Shown here one piece after another: positions 58,326 to 64,000 of a DNA stretch of 64,000 nucleotides (its first letter is position 1; each line of letters begins with the position of its first letter). Origin of the DNA: Oscillospiraceae bacterium (lineage in GTDB: Bacteria > Bacillota > Clostridia > Oscillospirales > Ruminococcaceae). Position numbers and translations under genes: made by a program. Under the pieces are notes generated by a model. That model was not told the DNA's origin. It ran no database searches and saw nothing but the letters and a program-made list of their open reading frames with translations. The DNA is taken from NCBI GenBank assembly GCA_014799385.1, contig JAAVIC010000027.1, positions 176,733 through 240,732 of the forward strand, in the 5' to 3' direction.

Positions 58326-59383
58326 TGAAAGTGATAAAACGACTTTTCCCAATACTTGTTGTACTGATCATCACGCTGTCGGTTGGGTGCGGAAAATCAG
58401 AAAACCGCGTTTCTCCGCCGTTTTTTACGGTTACGGATTCGGAAACGGGCGGCGTGGTGTATATGTTGGGAACTATGCACGTGGGGCTTCCGAACACGGT
58501 TTACCCCGATGAAGTGTTCACCGCGTTGGACGAATGCGAAACACTCGCCGTAGAGTTGGACATTCAGGCTCTGGAATCCAACACCGAGGAGCTGCTCTCC
58601 GCGATGGAGCTGCTCGAATGCGACAGCGCGGAGGATTTCCTCGGCGATGATTACGCGGAAATCAAGGATTTCTTCGTGAAAAAACGGATTTACAGTGCGA
58701 ATCTGAATTGGTATATTCCCGCGGTGTGGAGTTCCACACTGTCGAACAAACTCGCCGCAGATTGCGGTTATTCCTCGGAATACGGCACGGACCGCGCTCT
58801 CCTCACCTACGCCAAAAAGAACGGGATCGCGATTCACGAAATTGAGAGCGCCGCCGAACAGTACCGTATGAACGCGTCCGAGCCGCGCGAACTTCAGTGC
58901 TATATGCTAAAATCCGCTGTGGAAACAGATTACGAACTTCAAAAGGAGCAGATGAAAGAGCTGTACCGCGTGTGGAGTGCGGCGGATTCGGCGGCGATAG
59001 AACAAATGCTCTCAGATGAGGGAGTTCCCGAGGAGCTGTCCGAGCAATACACGGAGTACTACTTCGCGATGTACGAATCCCGACAGCGCAAAATGGCGGA
59101 CTACGTGCTTGAAACGCTGCGCAGCGGCAAAAAGGCATTTATCGCAGTCGGAGCAATGCATTACTACGCAACTCCCGATATAATAGATTTCCTTGAGGAC
59201 GAAGGTTATACGGTTGATATATTGTGGGGGCTCCGCCCCCACACCCCCGCCAAAGCGCACGTTTTTGCGCGTAGCGCAAAAAATGCGCCGTTTGGCTATA
59301 ACGCTCCGCGCCTACGGCGCGGCAAGCGTCATCCAAACAGGGGGCAATGTCCCTTAAGAATCCCGGTTCCCAATATTGAGTGA
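58325..59383 (+). CDS. TraB/GumN-like lipoprotein with a repeat-encoded tail
   Basis: The 352-residue product starts with a signal peptide and lipobox (LSVGC, Cys22 likely lipidated). TraB/GumN motifs follow: GVVYMLGTMHVGLPNT near the start and KAFIAVGAMHYYATPDIIDF near the end (two GxMH motifs, metal-binding in the family). These are thought to be metalloprotease-like. After about residue 299 the frame runs into a GC-rich repeat, adding a very basic 53-residue tail (RPHTPAKAHVFARSAKN...). The natural stop was probably near 59225. The gene is coupled to the histidine phosphatase. Confidence 0.8.
   Translation: MKVIKRLFPILVVLIITLSVGCGKSENRVSPPFFTVTDSETGGVVYMLGTMHVGLPNTVYPDEVFTALDECETLAVELDIQALESNTEELLSAMELLECDSAEDFLGDDYAEIKDFFVKKRIYSANLNWYIPAVWSSTLSNKLAADCGYSSEYGTDRALLTYAKKNGIAIHEIESAAEQYRMNASEPRELQCYMLKSAVETDYELQKEQMKELYRVWSAADSAAIEQMLSDEGVPEELSEQYTEYYFAMYESRQRKMADYVLETLRSGKKAFIAVGAMHYYATPDIIDFLEDEGYTVDILWGLRPHTPAKAHVFARSAKNAPFGYNAPRLRRGKRHPNRGQCPLRIPVPNIE
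59222..59342 (+). repeat. GC-rich multi-hairpin repeat inside the TraB/GumN 3' end
   Basis: Perfect hairpins are GTGGGGGC-TCC-GCCCCCAC (59224-59242), TTTTTGCGC-gta-GCGCAAAAA (about 59264-59284) and CCGCGCC-tac-GGCGCGG (about 59308-59324). These are stacked in series. It is unrelated in sequence to E1-E7 but similar in kind, and it overwrites the gene's stop region. Confidence 0.7.
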
Positions 59384-59395
59384 TTGAAAATTAAA

Positions 59396-59510
59396 CGTTT
59401 TCACTGTACGGTTATAGGGTATTTTTAACTCTTTATACAATCTGTTGTGGTTTCCCATATTGACACGGGGAAATCACACTTTTTATTTTTCCGCATATAA
59501 TTAATTATAT
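59396..59510 (+). promoter_or_regulatory. feo upstream region: AACCGTACAG-type site and AT palindrome
   Basis: TTTTCACTGTACGGTTATA (59398-59416) is the inverted relative of the 53.1-kb direct repeats. A perfect 16-bp palindrome, ATATAATTAATTATAT, lies at 59495-59510, about 90 bp before feoA, and could be an iron-regulator (Fur/DtxR-type) operator. No clean -35/-10 pair is visible between them; TATAAT at about 59564 precedes feoA. Confidence 0.4.
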
Positions 59511-59600
59511 TTTCAATTCCCAATATTACGTTGATCTAAGTCGAACACAATTTGCTGTAAGGATATAATGTTTTCTATATTATACAGGGGGGGTTATCTT

Positions 59601-59840
59601 ATGGGAAATATATGCGGATTGAATGAAATGGTAATCGGCGAGCGTGCTGTGGTGGAGACGCTGCGAGTACACGGTTCAATGCGGCGCAGACTGCTTGATA
59701 TAGGGCTTATTCAAGGCACAAGCGTGGAATGCGTTGGGAGAAGCCCTCTCGGCGACCCGGCGGCATATCTGATTCGCGGGGCGGTTATCGCGATTCGGGA
59801 AACTGACTGCCGCGATGTACTTGTCAGGAGGGATTCGTGA
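59601..59840 (+). CDS. feoA: Ferrous iron transport protein A
   Basis: FeoA is a small SH3-like cytoplasmic partner of the FeoB iron transporter. The 79-residue product has LRVHGSMRRRLLDIGLIQGTSVECVGRSPLGDP and a final RGAVIAIRETDCRDVLV, the normal FeoA pattern. ATG 59601 follows GGGGGG; in-frame codons back to 59568 are leader. Its stop overlaps the feoB ATG (TGATG). Its partner gene is truncated, so ferrous uptake through Feo is probably off in this state. Confidence 0.93.
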   Translation: MGNICGLNEMVIGERAVVETLRVHGSMRRRLLDIGLIQGTSVECVGRSPLGDPAAYLIRGAVIAIRETDCRDVLVRRDS

Positions 59841-61132
59841 TGGAGATTACAGAACTCCCAACGGATTTTTCCGCAGCAGTGAAATCCGCGGACAAAACAG
59901 TCGCGCTTGCAGGCAACCCTAATGTCGGCAAAAGCACTATTTTCAACGCATTGACGGGACTTCATCAGCACACGGGAAACTGGCCCGGAAAGACCGTTTC
60001 CACGGCTTGCGGAGAATTTAAGTCCAAGGAGTTTTCCTATGCGCTTGTGGATCTTCCGGGCACATATTCCCTGTTGGCACACTCCCAAGAGGAGGAGGTC
60101 GCGCGGAATTTCATCTGTTTTTGCCCCCAAGACGCGGCGGTAGTCGTATGTGACGCGACTTGTCTTGAACGTTCACTGAATCTGGCATTACAGGTGATGG
60201 AGATATGCCCGAATACACTTATCTGCGTGAATCTTCTGGACGAGGCAAAACGGCGGGGGATCTCCGTGAACCTCGACCGACTTGCGGAGAATCTGGGAGT
60301 TCCCGTGGTGGGGACATCCGCACACGATAAGAAGTCCCTGAACACGCTGATCGAAAAACTGGACGAATTATGCGCAGGTCATTCCCGCACAAATCCGCGA
60401 AAACTGAAATATATTCAGCCCATCGAACAGGCAATCTCAATCGTTGAACCGACACTGCGCAAGCGTTTCGGAGAGCGCGTTTCAACGCGATTTGCGGCGC
60501 TGCGGCTGATTGACGGCGATTCTTCGCTGACTGCGAAGTTAGGAGAATTTTACGGCGAAAATCCGCTTGAAATACCCGAAATCGCCGATTGCGTGGAGCG
60601 CGCAAAAGCGATTCTTGCAGCGAATGAAATCACTGCGGACGCGCTTAAGGACAAAATCGTATCAAATTTGATACAGAATGCCGAGGAGGCGGCGCGAACA
60701 ACGATTGAACGCTCGAACGAGCAAAAATCATCCCGCGCGGACAGAATCCTCACACACAAGTTCCTCGCTTTCCCAATTATGATAGCCGCGCTAATGGTGA
60801 TTTTCTGGATCACGATAGTCGGAGCAAATTACCCGAGCCAATGGCTTAGCGTGGGGTTATCGTGGGTCGGCGATCGGCTTGCGGACTTTATGAGCTTTCT
60901 GTCCGCGCCGCAGTGGCTATCGGGTATCCTGGTTGACGGAGCGTACCGTGTGCTCGCGTGGGTGGTGTCGGTAATGCTGCCGCCGATGGCGATTTTCTTC
61001 CCGCTGTTCACATTATTGGAGGATCTCGGGTATCTCCCGCGCGTGGCATATAATCTCGACAAGCCATTCTGCAAATGTAAGGCGTGCGGTAAACAGTCGC
61101 TGACTATGTGTATAGTGTGTACAATTTTGTAA
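59840..61132 (+). pseudogene. feoB: FeoB, truncated by prophage insertion
   Basis: FeoB is the GTP-driven ferrous iron channel of the inner membrane. The 430 remaining residues keep the G domain (AGNPNVGKSTIFNALTG, VDLPGTYSLL, NLLDEAKRRG), the spacer domain and the first membrane part up to GYLPRVAYNLDKPFCKCKAC and QSLTMC. A full FeoB continues with MGFGCNA and several more helices; here the frame instead reads IVCTIL and stops. The junction is followed at once by prophage sequence, so the rest of feoB probably lies beyond the prophage's other end. ATG 59840 follows AGGAGG. Confidence 0.9.
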
Positions 61133-61146
61133 GAACTTAAGCAGAA

Positions 61147-61181
61147 AAAATCGGCTCTCCTAAAATGGAGAGCCGATTAAA
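61147..61181 (-). terminator. Strong terminator at the prophage edge
   Basis: Minus strand AATCGGCTCTCC and GGAGAGCCGATT, a 12-bp perfect stem, then TTTTTT. It closes the accessory transcript before the attachment junction. Confidence 0.9.
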
Positions 61182-61182
61182 T

Positions 61183-61257
61183 TTATATTGTTGCCAAATC
61201 CTTAACGTTCACCGCCGCGACTACCGTTCCACCATATTGATGAATATTAAGATTGAT
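61183..61257 (-). pseudogene. Remnant of a phage reading frame (VNVKDLA ending)
   Basis: A short open minus-strand frame ends ...QYGGTVVAAVNVKDLATI and stop, directly before the terminator at 61147. The same ending in the other frame of the endolysin 3' region (VAEVNVKDLALV, 62869-62904) and its terminator make it a related 3' remnant. It overlaps the stop of the next gene by a few bases and lacks a start codon. Confidence 0.5.
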
Positions 61258-62152
61258 TTTTCAATTCAAATCCAGAAGATTCTTCGTCTTCTTTAGTTGG
61301 ATCCTTTATTTCTGATGTAAAAGAATTTTCTTGAGATAAAGCCGCGTTTACATTTTGATTTCGCCCTTCCACAAAACCAGTAGACCATAATACAATAACT
61401 ATGATTACAAAAGCAATAACAGATATATCAAATGTTATTAGGGGACTTATTGGAATTACTCTTTTATCATCGCGAACCAGTTTATCAATAAACATAAACA
61501 GCAAATAAAGAATGTTCACGAGAGTGAAGCCAATAAGCAAAACCACAAGCGTAACTCTATATATACTTGATTTATGTAAATTTTCCAAAACCGATGTTGA
61601 AAAAGTGATTCCTCCAGTAAAAGCCAATATTATTGCGGCAAAGATACCTAATATCGCAATATATTCTTTTTGTGAGGATTCAATTTTCTTTTCAACCTTA
61701 ACTAGTTTGTTTTGTGATTCTTCAATTTTCCTATCAAGTTGATTTATTTTTCTTTCCTGAGAGTATTTCCAAGCATCAGCTTCATCTGTAAGTATCCGAG
61801 AAATCTCTAGGTTTACATCATCGTATAGTTTTTGTATATTTGATTCAATATCTTTGGTTTCTCCATTAGAATCTTTCTTCTTTTGATACTTGCGCCTCAT
61901 CCATTCTAAATTTTGTCCTAAAACATCAATACTCCCCTTAGAACTGTCCTGATGAATATTTTTTAGCACTATAAATATATCACTGGTAAAATGCTGAAAT
62001 CCCTCAGTGTAATACAAACGCTCCAATTCCTGATAGAAACTAGAGCGTTTTTTCTTACCTGAAGCATCTTGTAAAATATTCTGCGACTGCGAAAGATCAT
62101 ATAGAATTTTTCTAAATTCCGTCCGAAGTTCTTCTTCGTGTGTTACGTCCAT
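61247..62152 (-). CDS. Membrane protein paired with a Panacea antitoxin (toxin candidate)
   Basis: I do not recognise a family. The 301-residue product has a charged N-terminal half with a likely coiled coil (about 100-165), three membrane helices (about 168-193, 199-228 and 236-262) and an acidic tail. It starts 2 bp after the stop of the Panacea (DUF4065) gene, shares its promoter, and is AT-rich like it. In PanA-PanT systems the partner of a Panacea protein is a toxin, and membrane-active partners exist, so a membrane toxin or phage-defence effector is a reasonable inference. Confidence 0.6.
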   Translation of the reverse strand: MDVTHEEELRTEFRKILYDLSQSQNILQDASGKKKRSSFYQELERLYYTEGFQHFTSDIFIVLKNIHQDSSKGSIDVLGQNLEWMRRKYQKKKDSNGETKDIESNIQKLYDDVNLEISRILTDEADAWKYSQERKINQLDRKIEESQNKLVKVEKKIESSQKEYIAILGIFAAIILAFTGGITFSTSVLENLHKSSIYRVTLVVLLIGFTLVNILYLLFMFIDKLVRDDKRVIPISPLITFDISVIAFVIIVIVLWSTGFVEGRNQNVNAALSQENSFTSEIKDPTKEDEESSGFELKNQS

Positions 62153-62154
62153 AT

Positions 62155-62583
62155 TTATTTGTCCCTTCTAATCAAGTCAATATTAATGGTAGAACGATTG
62201 CCTGCACCGTCCTTATATGTCTTATCCCATGCACCTCCACGTTTATGAGTATCGTTCACCATATCCCAAGGCTCCAAATCACGCTTTTCTTCAACAATTC
62301 GGTCAACCATATCCAAATCATCAATATCCATATCTGTTGTGTTATCATAACAGTTTTCTATTGGCATAGCCCCATAATAACAAAAAGCATAATAAACATC
62401 AGGAACAACAGGACCAAATTGCCATGCTTCAACGTGATCCATGAATGCGCGAGTGTTGTGTTTTTTCAAATAATCCCTTTGAATGTAATAAAGAATCTTT
62501 TGCAATTGAAGATTTGTAATGGGATGATTATCTTCAACGCACTTGTTCACTATATATCTCGCTAACTCAATTGCAGTTGTCAT
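62155..62583 (-). CDS. Panacea (DUF4065/SocA-like) antitoxin
   Basis: The 142-residue product has the Panacea/GepA pattern: ELARYIVNKC, TNLQLQKILYYIQRDYL, VEAWQFGPVVPDVYYAF and a C-terminal stretch. Panacea proteins are broad antitoxins that neutralise unrelated toxins (PanAT systems) and are often on phages. ATG 62581-62583 follows AAGGAG by 8 nt; the upstream frame to 62658 is leader. It has its own consensus promoter, independent of the lysis genes, so it would be expressed in the lysogen. Confidence 0.85.
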   Translation of the reverse strand: MTTAIELARYIVNKCVEDNHPITNLQLQKILYYIQRDYLKKHNTRAFMDHVEAWQFGPVVPDVYYAFCYYGAMPIENCYDNTTDMDIDDLDMVDRIVEEKRDLEPWDMVNDTHKRGGAWDKTYKDGAGNRSTINIDLIRRDK

Positions 62584-62710
62584 AAAATCATCTCCTTTCA
62601 GTAAAGTAATTAGGGTTAAAGAGTTTAACTTCATCTCCCTATTTACTATTATATGCAAAAATCAAATGCAATTGTATGAAAATTTATTCTTTTAATTTGT
62701 CCTACATTCA

Positions 62711-62739
62711 TTATAACATCTTTTTTTAGAATTGTCAAC
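62711..62739 (-). promoter_or_regulatory. Promoter of the Panacea/membrane-protein pair
   Basis: Minus strand TTGACA (62734-62739) and TATAAT (62711-62716), 17-bp spacer, a perfect consensus. The rest of 62584-62888 holds the leader, an inverted repeat (ATACC/GGTAT at about 62770-62783) and the endolysin terminator. Confidence 0.85.
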
Positions 62740-62827
62740 ACATTTTCAAGGTTAAAATGTCAAAAATTTTATACCCTTTGGTATAATTTCACAAAATTCA
62801 ACAAGGAAACTTGGTGATTAATACAAA

Positions 62828-62862
62828 AATCCCCCTCCCGGAAAACCGAGGGGGAGGGAACT
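62828..62862 (-). terminator. Endolysin terminator
   Basis: Minus strand CCCCCTC..GAGGGGG stem with a GTTTTCC loop region and an ATTTTTG tail. It ends the lysis operon before the accessory promoter. Confidence 0.85.
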
Positions 62863-62888
62863 TTATACCAATGCCAAATCCTTGACAT

Positions 62889-63626
62889 TCACCTCTGCAA
62901 CTTGAGCAGCTTATCCACCTCGTTTTGAACTGCGTAGTAATCGTATCCCGCCTCGGTAAGACGCTTTTTGCGTTCATCGCCGTTGCCCCAATCTCCGCGA
63001 ATCACCTCACGGGCGATTTCGTCCACTGACTTTTTCGGCGCGGACTGCGCAGAATCAAGCAGCTCGGTGACGCGCTCCTGCACATCTTCCCAGTCACACC
63101 CGATTTCCGTCAGCCGCTGAATTACTTCACGGGCAAGCTCGTCCACGGACGAATCCTCGAAATCCACAGGCGGCAGAATAAAGCCTTGGAACGTCAACGC
63201 TCCATAGTTGTACCCAGCACTCTTGGAATACTCCTTAACATAGAATCGTGAGCCGCCGTATGCGGAGTTGGAGCACACAATATCGCCGTTGGGCTTGATT
63301 TCCTCGACAATGGCAACGTGTCCGCAACCGTCCGATTCATTGAACGCTTTACCCTTTCGCCAGCACGCGACCGCGCCCAATTTCGGTGTTGCGGAACGCT
63401 TGTATCCGTCCGCCGTGTTATCATACCAATTCTCGGCATTGCCTGTTGACAGTTTCGGACGCGTTCCAATCAGCTCGTAAAATCTGCCCCACGCGTAACC
63501 TACACAATTCGGAAGGCACGAGTTCCCACTGATTTTCAGGCACTCATTCAGTCCGCCGCACGTGGACTTGATCCAGTGCTTGTCCGATATGGACGGCGCG
63601 GATTTTCTCGATACAAATTTACTCAT
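62889..63626 (-). CDS. CHAP-domain phage endolysin with Cpl-7-like repeats
   Basis: The 245-residue peptidoglycan hydrolase has a CHAP domain (about 25-155; catalytic Cys in LPNCVGYAWGRFYEL, His in GCGHVAIVEEI) and two Cpl-7-type wall-binding repeats (SVDELAREVIQ... and SVDEIAREVIRGDWGNGDERKKRL). The frame stops at LLKLQR, but one base shift gives VAEVNVKDLALV before the next stop, so the last ~12 residues may have been lost by a one-base deletion. The gene overlaps the holin-like gene by 8 bp. Confidence 0.88.
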   Translation of the reverse strand: MSKFVSRKSAPSISDKHWIKSTCGGLNECLKISGNSCLPNCVGYAWGRFYELIGTRPKLSTGNAENWYDNTADGYKRSATPKLGAVACWRKGKAFNESDGCGHVAIVEEIKPNGDIVCSNSAYGGSRFYVKEYSKSAGYNYGALTFQGFILPPVDFEDSSVDELAREVIQRLTEIGCDWEDVQERVTELLDSAQSAPKKSVDEIAREVIRGDWGNGDERKKRLTEAGYDYYAVQNEVDKLLKLQR

Positions 63627-63831
63627 CGTCTTTGCCCTCCTTATGTGTTGCGTCCGTCAGACCCTCGCCGAGTATGTACCCGACCACCGCCGCGCCGCTC
63701 AAAATCGAGCCGCTGATTTTGTCCGCCGTATCCTGCGAGCCGTTCCCGAGGACGATAAGCCCCGCGACAAATCCAGCGACGGATACCCATAATTTTCTTG
63801 ATGTAAGTTTTCTTTGCCAGTTGATTTTCAT
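63619..63831 (-). CDS. Holin-like small membrane protein
   Basis: The 70-residue product starts MKINWQRKLTSRKLWVSVAG, with membrane segments around residues 14-30 and 42-55 and a charged tail (HKEGKDDE). Size, position right before the endolysin and the start pattern MKINW fit a phage holin, which makes the membrane hole that releases the endolysin. Families of small holins are diverse, so the exact class is not assigned. Overlap with the endolysin start suggests coupling. Confidence 0.7.
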   Translation of the reverse strand: MKINWQRKLTSRKLWVSVAGFVAGLIVLGNGSQDTADKISGSILSGAAVVGYILGEGLTDATHKEGKDDE

Positions 63832-63842
63832 AATGTTCCTCC

Positions 63843-64000
63843 TTACTTCGGTAAAACCAATGTCAAAACAGCCCCGATTAACGCGCTGACAATAACCGTC
63901 AGTGCTGTTTTAACTACACTTCGCCACTTCTCGCCGTCACGTTCTTCAAGTTTTGAGATACGCGACCCTTGCTCTCTTTGCTCAACGCACATCTGCTCCA
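63843..64000 (-). CDS. XhlA-like phage protein, amino end outside the window
   Basis: The visible 51 codons read as a charged stretch (EQREQGSRISKLEERDGEKW) followed by one hydrophobic helix (TALTVIVSALIGAVLTLVL) and PK at the end, the shape of hemolysin XhlA-type proteins that precede holin and endolysin genes. The stop is at 63843-63845. The upstream part lies beyond the window. Confidence 0.65.
   Translation of the reverse strand, partial: EQMCVEQREQGSRISKLEERDGEKWRSVVKTALTVIVSALIGAVLTLVLPK

Larger units (their letters stand above)
61100..64000 (-). mobile_element. Prophage edge inserted in feoB
   Basis: From the feoB break (about 61100-61125) to the window end the content is phage-like: an XhlA-like protein, a holin-like protein, a CHAP endolysin, then accessory genes next to the junction, all pointing at feoB on the minus strand. 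This is the layout of a lysis module near an attachment site. No integrase is visible here; it would be beyond the window. The probable attachment core is near ATGTGTAT (61107-61114). Confidence 0.8.

Noticed and set aside
61183..61257. A small intact phage gene after the membrane protein
   Set aside because: There is no start codon and a stop lies just upstream in frame; it is better read as a 3' remnant.
1..64000. tRNA or rRNA genes
   Set aside because: I looked for T-loop (GGTTCGAAT) and rRNA signatures on both strands and found none convincing by eye; a covariance search would confirm.

Overview
The window comes from a Gram-positive, spore-forming member of the Bacillota, most likely class Clostridia (Ruminococcaceae/Oscillospiraceae-like). 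The evidence is spoIVB, rnj, gdpP, yifB and tmcAL, a dnaB-tilS / hpt-ftsH neighbourhood, strong AGGAGG-type ribosome binding sites, and repeated TTGACA/TATAAT promoters with 17-bp spacers. No rRNA, tRNA or CRISPR array was seen. Most of the window is moderately GC-rich core chromosome. AT-rich stretches at about 1.3-1.9 kb and 61.2-62.8 kb look acquired.

Layout. 0-10 kb, minus strand: mreB-mreC-mreD-mrdA-minD-mgsA (cell shape and division; minC, minE and rodA are absent), then recO, a Vat-type acetyltransferase, an unknown membrane protein, an MmcQ/YjbR protein and the start of mutS2. 9.7-15 kb: ackA, then on the plus strand tmcAL and a murL-murD2 pair for the alternative D-glutamate route into peptidoglycan. 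15-26 kb, minus strand: zinc-ribbon and GNAT proteins, hpt-ftsH, and rnj-gdpP-rplI-dnaB-tilS. 26-30.6 kb: spoIVB, a ClpC/ClpA-like unfoldase and a GtrA-like protein. 30.7-43 kb: an eight-gene Ter-type stress cluster. 43-48.6 kb, minus strand: yifB-malQ-TtcA-like-pepP. 48.7-56.8 kb, plus strand: rlmB, a degenerate P-type-ATPase-like membrane protein, tadA, a flippase, rimM, trmD and era. 56.8-59.4 kb: an XRE regulator, a histidine phosphatase and a TraB/GumN-like lipoprotein. 59.6-61.1 kb: feoA and a feoB cut short by a prophage edge, whose lysis genes and a Panacea-type toxin-antitoxin-like pair fill the rest.

The Ter cluster joins a signalling triad (vWA protein, PP2C phosphatase, kinase with zinc ribbon), a PMCA-type calcium ATPase, two TerD proteins (one fused to a probable beta-helix domain), a YceG-like biosynthetic-module protein and TelA. 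It reads as one plus-strand transcription unit from a consensus promoter at 30692-30720.

The most unusual signal is a family of long, multi-hairpin inverted-repeat elements placed immediately upstream of unrelated genes (mreC, gdpP, the Ter kinase, terD, yceG-like and the pseudo-ATPase). Several copies share up to 30 identical bases or show compensatory stem changes, and in several the element's downstream end forms the ribosome binding site of the next gene. They may be a mobile palindromic repeat, a cis-acting RNA, or both. The second highlight is the prophage junction inside feoB, with a TA-like pair next to the attachment point.
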